64,000 bases of DNA from positions 62,001 to 126,000 of the forward strand of contig MSJH02000655.1 in the NCBI GenBank assembly GCA_001931875.2. The letters run 5' to 3'. Shown here piece by piece: positions 1-10,820 of the stretch; position 1 is the first letter of the stretch, and each line of letters starts with the position of its first letter. A program made the position numbers and the translations under genes. Origin of the DNA: Byssochlamys sp. IMV 00236. Its lineage: Eukaryota; Ascomycota; Eurotiomycetes; Eurotiales; Thermoascaceae. The notes under the pieces were generated by a model. That model did not search any database, had not been told where the DNA came from, and saw only the letters and a list, made by a program, of their open reading frames with translations.

Positions 1-1000
1 TACCCAGACCTGCGACATAATTCTCAGGCGCACGCTGGCTCAGGAAATCATTCCGACCGAACGACATGGTCGCTGTATAAAAGGGCGAGGGACAGGAGAG
101 CTTGACCTCGCGATTATATGCGGGAGAGGATATGTGAAGCTCCTATGAGAGCAGCTAACAAGTCTGTAAATACTAAGTCGGTGGCGTCTCAGTCGTTGTT
201 CCCAGAACGGGCATCGCAGAAATGTTAGACCGACAGCGCCCCCCGATCTTATCTTATCAGCATAACTATCGATGAGAGCAGGCATAGTGGCAACATCGTC
301 CAGATATCTTCACGCTACGTCCTTCTAGGCAAATTACGGTGATTAGCAACCTTTGGGAATTGCAATATCTTACGAAGGTAACTGTAACACAAATAATGCT
401 GGCGTGATAATGGGACGCTACACCCACAAGGACATGTATTTGCTGTAGGGGTATATCAGCTAACTGGAGAAGAGTCTCCGTAGCAAAGGCTGACCAGCAG
501 TTCCGGCTTCCAGAATATTTACATTGTAAGTACTTCCCGCAGCAGGTATCGGATAGCAAGTAACAGAACTTTGCGACATTATCTAGTTGTGCAATATAAG
601 CGCGAGCAAGCGCTAATGATCCAATAGATGAAACACAGGCACTGATTCTCGACAGGACCAAAGTGCTTACCTCCCTCCATTTAACCCTGTAACTGCCAAT
701 ATCAGCGAAGTTTAACTTGAAGGCATAATTATCGCGGTAGGTGATGTTGTATCCTAGATTCCCTTGGTCGATCCGCTTTGACAGGTAATTCCAGGAGCAC
801 CCTCAGCCGCTAAAAGTAGGACAAAATCGCACAGGCCGTGACAAGATGTACAGAAGTTTCTGATAGCCGACACATGATAGAGATAGAAACCGGAACCGTT
901 CGAACTCCTTTAGATTTCACCTAGAATTATTTTTATTGTTGTTATTGTTGACTGTTCATGCCCTCAGAGACCGGCTCCTGTGGAACCTCGTTATTCGACT
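1..1000. other. No gene recognised at left edge
   Basis: About 1 kb downstream of the Gyp1-type gene. Only short open frames with no family resemblance or splice-supported structure are present (the longest is 131 codons on the minus strand at 266-661). The first part after position 1000 is presumably the 3' UTR of the neighbouring gene. I see nothing else that I can support. Confidence 0.5.
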
Positions 1001-3218
1001 TCATAGCCCGCCGAAGCTGGAAGAAGATGACTGTTCTCCCGCAGGTCGGAGATGGGCACTCGAGTCCTGAAACAGGCTTTGCCAGATGAACGCCTCACTC
1101 AGCAGAAGCTCAATGTCTTTCTCAGTCCAGTCGCGGGTCGGAAGAGCTTGGAGAAACATCATAATCTCCTATGTAGAGTTTGTCAGTTATTTCGGTGAGT
1201 GACTTTGTAGAGCTGAGTAGACGAATCTAACCTGAAAATCCATTTTTACCAACTGCTCAGACCACTTGACAAGAAAAGCCGCGCAGACATAGAGATGGAA
1301 GCGGGAGAAGCCCTGTTCTTCAGCCTATCACGAAATTAGCCTGCCCTTAAGGATGTTCCTCTGGAGAAGAAAACATACCAGGTACGTGTCCCACATGCGG
1401 ATAGTATTTTTGATGCTCAATTCCCTCATGAGAAGGCAGTTCATCCACCGAAAGCTGAACTGCATGAACTCGACCCCCTCAGTCTCTAAGTGTTTGGCAA
1501 GAGCGGAGTCAATGCGCGTAGTCAAGTCGCGCAGCGCTTTAACTTGCCTGTGGATACCAGGCTGAGCATAAATGTAGTTATCCTGAATTCCATCCAGCAG
1601 TTTAGTCAGACACCAAAATGAGTCCGCCTCCACTGCGTCCAGCACGGATCTGGGCAATTGACCGGGATCCATCCCCTTTTCAACGTCCAGGTCTGTCATA
1701 TACATGCCGAGGAAAACTTGCCAGAAAGGCGTGACAAGATCATTGATTCCTTGCACGTAGCCACTCGCGGGATGTCTAATCGCCCAAACATAAAGGATCC
1801 TCTCGAGGGAACGTTGCGTTGCTTCGAAACCGTAAAGCTCGAGGTGCGGGTTAGTACGTGGGACATCGATGCTGATTTGATGCCATATAGCTTCATCCAA
1901 TCCACGTCCTCGACCCGACATGGAGCCTGTATTCCCAGATGTGGACGAGAGGCCGGCGACAGTACTTCGCTCAAATGCCTGGCGAACACCGTCAAGATAT
2001 TCTTTGCGTTTCCTCTCCAATGTTGACACGCGTCTCTCGCTGTTAGTCGGGAGATACCCTAAAAGCAATTGCCATGTCATTGCTCGAGCTTCATCGGGAA
2101 TTCCCGACCAAGCTAGGTCACGGAGTTGGGGCAAAGAGACGGTGCTTGCTTGGAGAATGCGTTTAAACTTGTTGATCCTGCCTATGCGTGCTGAATGCAT
2201 CTCCACTTCCTTAGGCGTCGCGCCTGGCGGCGGCGGAGCATGATCGATGAGATTCAATGCGTTCACCGGGTCTCTAAGTATGTCCTTATACTGAGGGCGA
2301 AGTATCTTGCCTTCAGATTTCTTCGCGTTCGGATATAAGGATGCCCCCCTCTCCTCTGCGATATCCGAGCTGTTCGCTCGCTGCCGACTACTACCCAGGG
2401 CATAGCTGATGCTGGAAGTATTGCTCCCCCGGCCTCCTGGATCGCTCAGCTTGTTCCGCAACGCCCGAGATTCTTTGTCTCTCTTTCTGCGCATGCTGGC
2501 GAGACTGGGAAGTCCGAATTCATCCTCGTCGTCGTCATATACGATCTCATCATCGTCGTCATCGTCGTCCTCTTCGTTATCATTGCTCCAACCTCCGACC
2601 CCATGGGATAATATACTCGAATATGGCTGATTAGTAGGTGGGAGGGAGGCACCTCCAGCTTTAGAAGGCGGAGAAGCCAACGGTCGAGAACCGGGGGTTG
2701 ATGAATATCGCGGGGGTGTTCGTGGTCGCGTATGGGGGGATGTACCGCTGCCAGAAAGAACCAGGGTTAGCCCATATATCCTTAGAGTCCAGGGAACTTG
2801 TTGGCTCGGTCCATGTTACGAACGTTAGGATATTCGCATGCGAATAGGAAGCCCCGACAACGGTGTTGGAGTCATAGGGCTTAGAAGCACCTTGAGGCTG
2901 CGATGCTGACCTGTTCTTCCAAAAAGGTGCGCCTGTCCGTCTTATAATAACTGTCAACTTCTAATCATACCATTGGACTAAAGCGAATCTGGTCTCGATG
3001 GGTATGGTACATACTCGGAGCGATCTTCATAATGAACGAGAGCATCGACTTCATGTCAGCTACAGCACCCTAATTAGAGGTATGTAATGGGAGTGAGGTA
3101 CGAACCGACCTGGACCATCTCCTGCAGCGTATATGTTAGCCGGCGCAAAACGTTATATCGCCATTGGGAGTAGTGAGGGGTTACTACGGACCTGCTGCTG
3201 GCCTTTCTTGCTTGCCAT
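1001..3218 (-). CDS. gyp1: Gyp1-type TBC-domain Rab GTPase-activating protein
   Basis: Predicted GAP that accelerates GTP hydrolysis on Ypt1/Rab1-type GTPases at the Golgi (family knowledge). Seven exons are proposed: 3192-3218, 3110-3121, 3015-3069, 2824-2950, 1379-2747, 1232-1324 and 1001-1168, giving 616 residues. The large exon carries a Ser-rich, acidic N-terminus with a run of Asp, then the TBC domain. The Arg finger lies in SIDVPRTNP and the Gln finger in YVQGIND, both as in yeast Gyp1, so catalysis should be intact. The last two exons restore the conserved TBC C-terminus (AEEQGFSRFHLY, then a final EIMMFLQ segment). The TBC core is certain. The first three exons are inferred: an in-frame stop just upstream of 2950 shows that an upstream exon must supply the start codon, and phases match throughout, but one exon is only 12 nt and the donor at 2823 (GTTCGT) is weak. 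Confidence 0.8.
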
Positions 3219-3805
3219 CTGCCTGGTCCTCAACTTTCCAATAACATTAGGAGCTCAAAGGGAGTTTGACTGTGTCTTGGGAGATCCGCATGAGCTCTGA
3301 ACCACAGAAGAACAATAGCCAGGGTGATCTGCAGTGGCTATCGAGTGTCTGTGAGCCCGATGGTGTTCGCTATCTCGTCCTCCACATGGTCGATTCCACC
3401 GTTTCTGCCACTGGTCCAGGGCGGTGAACGGGCTCAGCAAGAGCCTGTATAACGATGGATGGAATTCAACTTCTCCCGATCGCTTACCCGTAAGCGAATC
3501 AACTTCGAATCTTCCAACTCCCCGCACGTCGCAGTCGCGAGTTACTGCTGTCTATCCTTCATCCTCAGCACGTTCCCCTCCGTCAGGACCGTCACTAATT
3601 CTCGATCCCTTGCTCCTTTCCCTCTTTCTCCATCCAGTGCCAAGCCAAGCCCTACGTTACCTGATCCATCAGAGGGGGCTGGGTGATTACTTACTTGTTG
3701 CTGCTCCCTTAGTTCATAACACATCTACAGCGCCCATAACTGCTGGTCAGAAGTTGGCGAGGCCTGAAATTCTTTTTTTCTCTAGCACTATAGCCAGTGA
3801 CCATC
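3219..3805. promoter_or_regulatory. Divergent promoter region between gyp1 and hrp1
   Basis: 587 bp separate two divergently oriented start codons. Pyrimidine-rich stretches occur before the plus-strand ATG, as is common in fungal leaders. I could not assign specific binding sites. The short open frames on both strands here show no coding resemblance. Confidence 0.5.
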
Positions 3806-6800
3806 ATGACCGAACCAGAGGATCTCGAGGAAGATCTCTTCGCCGACCTGTACGTCACCCAACCCTCCCTTCCTTTGAGTACCATCTAATATTTGTCCTT
3901 TCTTCCAGTTACGACGCGGATGACAGTGCAAACCATCCAGTATCCACGAATGCTGCGCCGGCCAACGTCGAGCCTGCTCCCGCTTCGCCACCCCGTCCAA
4001 CTACCGAGCATGCAGCCGGAGAGAATGTTACCGGCAATTCATCGATCCAGGCATATGAGCACGAGCAGAGGCCGACTGATTATAATGGATCTTTTCAGAA
4101 TGCTGCCGGTGGTACAGATGTAGGTCACGGCGGCGATGCGCCCGGTACCCCCGTAGGACCGGAGACACGAGGAACTGGTATTAAGGAAGACGGGTAAGTC
4201 CATCATTGATACAGTATTCTCCCAACTCATTTTCTTTTTCTTTGTTCGGAGATGTTATCTTGGCTGCGGTACGACGACGGCACTGAGCTGGGAGCACGTG
4301 AGGGGTCTATCAATTGGGGAGGGAAGATCGGAGCTATATATCCTCTGCTTGCTCTTGGGGGTAGGACTAGCCTCTATGGTTGAAGGTCGTGGTAATGAGG
4401 CGGATCATGTTCGCAATGATGAAGGACTGGGAACGACGCTGGGGCATCAATGGAGCGAAGTCGCCCTAGTGTCCTACGAGATGCTTGGTTCCTTTTTCTC
4501 AGCGTGTGATTCTCATGGGTCAAATCAGGCGCTGCTAGAAGTGGACCCTTATTTGCTCATCTGATGTGGAAAAGATCCTATTGGGGCGAAAAGGTTAAGC
4601 GGCCAACTGATGGCCGGAGGGTCGACGAAGGGTTCTCATGGGCTTATATCGGGGGCAGCAATGAATCGGCCTTTTCCCACCAGATCTCTCTCCATCGGGG
4701 CTGCAGATCGAACTCCGGAATCCAGCAACCGGTGTTACGAGCGACTATAGTATACAGATACTATATAGCTTCTTGTCGATATATCTTGTTAGAGCTGAGC
4801 AAGGAATAGACAACCGCGACTGTTCGAGAAGTGGGAATGTCAAACAGCTTTATCTAGCTTCGGGCTCTTTTAGACAGGCAGTGGATCTTCGGTCAGAACA
4901 AAAAGAAAACATATCAGTTGTCACGCCTCTCGCCTTGAAACCTTGCCAGATCGCTGCAGCATGCGGCTTGCTCTGGCTATTTACTACATCGACCTTACGA
5001 GTGCGCCTCGCTGGGCTGTCGGGCCTCTTGGCCGGTTTGTAAACCAATGAGACCTGTCTAGAATCGTCTACATGGGCAAGCAAACGCTATGATGGGGATG
5101 ATAAGGAGCGGGCGGTTACAGGAGCTAATTCATTGGCTACCTCTTTGATCTTGAAGATGTACGACATTACAAAGTTCGAGAGGTTTCTGAGGCCTGCGTA
5201 CAACAGTTTGCCTCGATACATAATCTCACCGCTTGAGAACCGCTCTGTTTCGCTCTTTGGAACGGGTGGGATAGAAATACAACAGTGCCGTCAGCCGTAC
5301 AGCCAAGACAGACACTCCAGCCAACAGGATCGTGCCTTTTACTCGATGCCCTTTTCGCGATTGCATCCATAATTGGCTATACATAGTTCTTTCATGTATC
5401 ACAGGAATCACGGCGTTTGCTAATCACTAGACTATATAGGAAAATGTTCATTGGTGGTTTGAACTGGGAGACTACAGATCGTATGGCACCTGACATCCAC
5501 GCTATCATCTATGAGGTCTTGCTGAGCGCAACCTAACTCTTTGATTAAATTAGAATCTCTGAAGGACTACTTCTCGCAATTCGGTGAAGTCCAGGAATGT
5601 ACTGTGATGCGCGACGGTGCGACCGGACGCTCACGTGGTTTCGGATTCCTCACTTTCAAAGATCCCAAGACTGTGAATACTGTTATGGTCAAGGAGCATT
5701 ACCTTGATGGAAAAATCGTAAGGCCTTCCCTCCACAGCCGTGGCTTCGTCCCAAAGCACCCATTATTGAAGAACTGAGAGGAACATATGCTCACGCAACA
5801 GGAAGATTGACCCGAAACGTGCGATTCCCCGTGATGAACAAGAGAAAACGAGCAAGATCTTCGTTGGTGGAGTCAGTCAAGAAGCAACCGAACAGGATTT
5901 CAAGCAGTTTTTCATGCAGTTCGGCCGCGTCGTGGATGCCACCCTTATGATCGATAAAGATACTGGTCGACCTCGTGGATTCGGTTTCGTCACGTTTGAC
6001 AGCGAAGCTGCAGTCGAGGCCACCCTTTCTGGACCGTTGGAGATCCTGGGTAAGCCCATCGAAGTGAAGAAGGCTCAGCCTAGGGGCAATATGCGGGATG
6101 AGGAAGACCGGAGAAACCGACGTGGACGGGAAAGCTTTCGCGATTCAAATCAGGGCGATAGCTCTCAGCAACAACAGAACGCCCAGAGCCAGGGCGGCTT
6201 GGCCGCAGGCCTCACACCACAGATGATGGCTCAATACTGGCAGAGAATGCAGCAATACTTTTCTTTAATGCAGCAACAAATGGCCATGGCAGCAGCAACC
6301 CAGGGCCAGGGCGCCATGGGTGGGATGGGCATGGGTGCTATGAACCCGGCCATGATGCAGCAAATGCAACAGATGAAACAGATGCAGCAGATGCAGATGG
6401 GTGGTAATCAGCAACAAAGTGGAATGAACGCTTCCTCACCGAGTCCCGGTCCTCAGGCAATGCCCAACATGCCCCCGAATATGATGAACCCCGCTATGAT
6501 GCAGCAGATGCAGCAGATACAACAGATGCAGAACCAGGGTCAGGGCGCCAGTGTAAGCCCCATGGGAGGGAGTATGTCACCAGCTAGTATGAGTATGGCC
6601 GGTAACGCGATGGGAGCCAGCGGAGGCATGGGCATGGGTGGAAACTTCACGGGTACGCGCGGCGGACCTGGGTATAATGCCCAGGAACAATTAGCCTTCG
6701 AACAGCAGAAGTACGAACAGCAGCAGGCTCGTCGAGCCGTCGAGAATCGTGGTTTCTCTCCTTACCAGCAAGGAGGACCGACTTCGTGGGAGGGCATGTA

Positions 6801-7062
6801 CGACGAAGTGCCTCAGCCCAGTATCCCTACGGGACCTCAAGGTATGAGTCGTGCAGGATCAATAGGACGTGGTATGACTCCAGATCAAAACGTTAGACGT
6901 TCAACATCGGCTCAATCAAGTAAAGGACCAACGCCGCAGCCCCAGAGCGCAGCTCCCGCCAACGCTCCCACGGGGCCAAAGAACGCCGGCAAACCAGGTG
7001 CCAACTATCGCGGTGGAGGTCGTGGAGGTCATCGTGGCTTTCATCCATATGCTCGAGGCTAA
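3806..7062 (+). CDS. hrp1: Hrp1/Nab4-type hnRNP with two RRMs
   Basis: Predicted nuclear RNA-binding protein of the cleavage factor IB/Hrp1 family, acting in mRNA 3'-end formation and export (family knowledge). Five exons: 3806-3849, 3909-4193, 5440-5480, 5554-5717 and 5806-7062, giving 596 residues with all phases consistent. An acidic N-terminus of about 108 residues precedes RRM1 (RNP2 KMFIGGL, RNP1 RGFGFLTF; about residues 111-185) and RRM2 (RNP2 KIFVGGV, RNP1 RGFGFVTF; about 195-270). The remaining 300 residues are low-complexity, rich in Gln, Met and Gly with repeated QQM units, and end in RGG-type repeats (YRGGGRGGHRG). That resembles the prion-like tails of other hnRNPs. The acceptor at 5805 was chosen because it gives the family-typical KIIDPKRAIPR linker between the RRMs. 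Intron 2 (4194-5439) is about 1.25 kb, far above the size of any other intron here. Confidence 0.92.
4194..5439 (+). other. 1.25-kb intron 2 of hrp1
   Basis: Donor GTAAGT at 4194 and acceptor TATATAG at 5439, with a branch-like TGCTAATC about 20 nt before the acceptor. It joins exon codons in phase to give EDGKMFIGG. Other introns in the window are about 48-90 bp. The intron contains several short open frames, including an 88-codon one at 4298-4564, none recognisable. Confidence 0.75.
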
Positions 7063-8513
7063 GAAAGGTATTTTCACTCTACATACTCAAGAGTCCACAA
7101 CCACCTGTTGCGGTATTTTCCCATCTCCTCACCTTCTAAAACTAATGCTCGTCCCTCAGGAACCTTCAAGATATCCACGAGGAGAGAGAGAGAGACATGC
7201 ACATAAGGGAATCAAGCGGCGTAACTCACGACCTAGCAACTTACACTCCCTTTCTCTCCCCCTCCTTTCACTGTCCTTCTATTCCTCCACCATGCCAGAA
7301 CTCATCCTCACTACTGTTTCAATTACTTTTTTTTTCTCTCATTCTCTTTTCTGTCTTCTTTTTTAATAACCTTTGAAAGACCCGCATGATCCTACTACAA
7401 CAGCTACTAAAGTTCTAAACATACTGAATGCTAGAAGAGTGGCCTTCTAGCCACTCTTGATGTCCTTTTCTGTTTCTGTTTTTTCTTTTTCTTTTCTTTT
7501 TTTTTTTTTTTCTCGACTTCCCCGTCTAGTCATCAGAAATGTCAACGGGATCAAGTAAGTGTGTGTTACAAAATCCTGGTTTGCGATAATGGGAAAAAAA
7601 CAAAAAATATTCAGTGCCCGCTTCCTGAGTCAGTACTTACTGTGAACTGGACATAGGCCTGTAAGATAAGATAAAATCGAAGTAGGCTAGAACAGTCTTG
7701 ATCTGTGTTTTCTTTTTGAGCATATAACAGTGATTTTACTGTAATATGGGCTATATATAAATTATGTAGTCTCCTCTCCTCTCCTCTCCTCTCCTATCCG
7801 GCTTTGGAATATTGAGGGATCTCTGGATTTGAAAAATATTTCTATATACGCCAGATGGATATTAACTTGACTATACACAATCAAATCAATAATTAATGAT
7901 AAGAAAGAGGACTACAGAATCCCGTCAAGGATAATATAAGAGTGGTAGAAAGAAAAAGAGGCATACATAAAAAAAAAACCCAATTCTTCCAGATTCACAC
8001 AAACCCGATATATTTTAAAAGTGTCAACATACATACAATACAACACAGCACTTGCGCGGGGGTTTCCGCATGTACTTCTTTCTCATATAGCAGCATCTAA
8101 AGAGCAAGTAATATGTATTTGTCAAAAGGCGGGCAGAGATTTAGTCTTATCAAAAGACATGGGACACTCCAACTGAGAATGGGAACACGGTTTATGATGC
8201 AAGATGTAAGTAAGGGATGGACACACAACATGGTACAGGGAAGCAAAAAAAAAAAAAAACCAAATTTCGACATATATGAACGGCGTTCAATGCTGAATAA
8301 AACTCGCTAGTTCAGTGATATAGGGGACAGGTCCGGATAGCATGGCGAAAGGGGGAATTTGAGAACATAATAGGACAGTATGAAGAGCACGCTAAAGTGA
8401 AGAGTAGCCGAAAGCATCCCGATCAAAAAGCTCCGCTCGCCCTCTCTGCTTTCAGGCGGCTTTCAGGAGGTTGTGGTGATTTTTCACTTTTTTTCTTTTT
8501 TCTTTTACATAAC
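7063..8513. other. Convergent intergenic region, hrp1 and flc 3' ends
   Basis: 1.45 kb between two convergent stop codons. It is AT-rich with long T and A runs (for example near 7495-7513), as expected for 3' UTRs and poly(A) signals of both genes. A CTCCT microsatellite lies at 7770-7795. No gene is recognised. Confidence 0.5.
7770..7795. repeat. (CTCCT)n microsatellite
   Basis: Five tandem copies of CTCCT, ending in CTCCTATCC. It lies in the convergent intergenic region. Confidence 0.85.
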
Positions 8514-10820
8514 TCAGAGCGCAACGCCATAAGGAGCAGGCTTCTCTGCATTTGGAGATGGGCTGCGTCCGCGGCTCTCGCGACTCTCGCGACTGGAGCT
8601 CCGAGTATGTTTCACATCCACCTCCTCGGAGTTAATCAGTCGGTCAGTACTTTCTGTCGCATGGTGTCGTGATCGAGGAACGGAGTCTCGGTAAGGCGCG
8701 TAAGGGCCGGTGTAGTTAAACTTGTTCATTCCCTGGTCATCGAGCCCATGCTTAGTCGAAGGGCGGTCCATGAGCAGAGAGTTACGCGCATCGAGCGGCG
8801 TCAAGTCGTCAAAGTCACGGTTTAATTTTTCTGAGATTCGTTAGTAAACGTTGAGGTGGACATCTGACTATTTGATTCGACTTACCAGCTTCCCTTCGGC
8901 GTCTCGCGTGGGGATTCTCCCTGATGCAGCCAATAACGGCATTGACGGCGATCAGTATCGCCAGTACTCCAGTGAGCGTTGACTGGATTGCGATCAGAAC
9001 AATGCCTGTGACTGTCTTGGTGGTCTTAGAGATTCCGAGCTCTTGGACGAAGACCAAGACGCAGGCAACTGAAAGTACACGGACAGCCTGAATGGTAATG
9101 TTGATCCATCTAGCGGACTTGGCCTCGTACGGGCGGCTCCAGACCAAGAGTATCAGCATCAATGCCTCCACAATAAGTTGGCCAGCGGACTGGAAGAGGC
9201 CGTGGCCATCACCTGCGGCAATGATGCAACCCCGAGTGAACATGTAGGCAATCGTAGGGACAAAGATCCACCAGTAATCCTTCTTGTAACTATCATAGAA
9301 GAGACTGTATTTGCGCCAAGTCTCCTGATCTTCGAACAAACGCGATGTGTCACCTTCGGCCTTCTTATACTTGTGGGCAATCTGCCAAATCCGGAAGCTG
9401 AAGAATCCGAGAACTGCAGTGAATATGGCCAGCGTAACCGCAGCGAGAAGTTTGGCAGCCCATGAGTCGCCGCGAGTGAACTGGAAGACACAGTAAAGGG
9501 TCCACATGCCGTACATGATAAGGATCAAGTTCGTGATTGTGCGGGCGAGAAGACCCCAATAGTCTTTGCGGAAGTTCGACAGCTTTTCAGGGAAAGTGCC
9601 GTACATGGCCCACACTTCCAGGATGACCTTGCAAAGTAGAATGCCCGCAGCGATCGAAGCAATAACGATGGCAAAAATGAGCAGGATAGTCATGAACACG
9701 TTGGCTTGGGGGATCGAGAGCTCTTCGACATAAGCCTGAATTCCGGAGACGACGTGATTGATTCCTCCGTCGCCGCTACCGCTCGCAGCAGTAGCGTTTC
9801 CTGTTCCATTCACGGACGAGCTCACGTCTCGAGGGAAGATATGACCAGGGTCGACGAGGAAGTCAAGCGTACGTTTGGCAACTCCCGCGGACTTCAACGT
9901 GGTACCGTCTTTGTCCGCGACGGTACTGTTGAACAGAAACTCAAAGCTGTTGTCAGTCAGGTTACCACCCGTGTGGTTCCTGAAATTGTCGATGGATATC
10001 TGCATGCTGTTCCACGGAATGACACCAGTGCTCCATGCAAAATTTCTGGTGAAGCTACGGTAAATGGATGGGTAGTCGACGCTGAGCATTCCGTTGGTGG
10101 CCATCACATGGAACCAACCCATCACATCCCCAAACCCAGGGTGCGCTGATATACTGGCCGAGGCAGCACCATGGCCTGCAGCACCAGCACCCAGAGCAGA
10201 AATACTTGACATTGCCAAAGCAGCACCTGCGATTCCCGCTGTGACATAGGTGGCACCTTTCACTTGTGCTGACTTCCCATTGGTGACACCCGATTGAATG
10301 CAAACAATATCACTGCCGGTGTCCTTAGCTTTCAATTCAAGTTTAACCTCACCCTCAAAATCAGGGATGCTGAACGCAATGGAAGGGATCTGAGATGCGA
10401 ATTGAGCAGGAATCGCTTGCGAGCCCGATGCCTGGAAAGTACCCGCGGGCACTAGTGACGATTTATCAGTCTTCATTCAAGCAGAGTATATGTATATATA
10501 TATATATACGTACCAGGACACATTTTCTCAACCTTTGTGGCGGGGTCGCAAGGATCAAAAGACTTCGAGTACACTTGGTTGCCGTATGCAGAGATAGCAA
10601 GAGAGACAATCACTTCCTCTTCCTTCGTGCTGGTTCCAGCCAGGTCGAATGTCACAATTTGGCTGCCACTGTTATACGTCACATCCAGCTGGTCAACCGT
10701 GATGACAGAGGCCGGCAAGCATGTTGAGAACCCTTCTGTCTGCAGAATACCACCTAGTATCCCCACGGGCAGTAGGCCCAGCGTCAGTAACGCGGCCGCT
10801 GGGAACGACGTTGGCCGCAT
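8514..10820 (-). CDS. Flc/TRP-like integral membrane protein with ML-like N-terminus
   Basis: Predicted member of the fungal Flc/Pkd2 family (flavin-carrier or TRP-like channels), which acts in the ER or plasma membrane and affects cell wall and calcium homeostasis (family knowledge). Three exons: 10514-10820, 8886-10451 and 8514-8830, giving 729 residues. A hydrophobic signal peptide (about residues 1-24) is followed by a lumenal ML-like region with spaced cysteines (FSTC, DPCDP, MCP), a Gly/Ala-rich segment, then a TRP domain with about nine membrane segments between roughly residues 250 and 600. The cytosolic tail is rich in Ser, Arg and Glu (a repeated SRES motif). Intron 1 (10452-10513) starts GTACGT and runs straight into a TA repeat. 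Intron 2 is 8831-8885. Yeast has three paralogues; I cannot say which one this matches best. Confidence 0.88.

Noticed and set aside
3424..4197. 257-codon frame beginning upstream of hrp1
   Set aside because: Only its second part is coding (exon 2 of hrp1). The first part is promoter, leader and intron 1 read through by chance.
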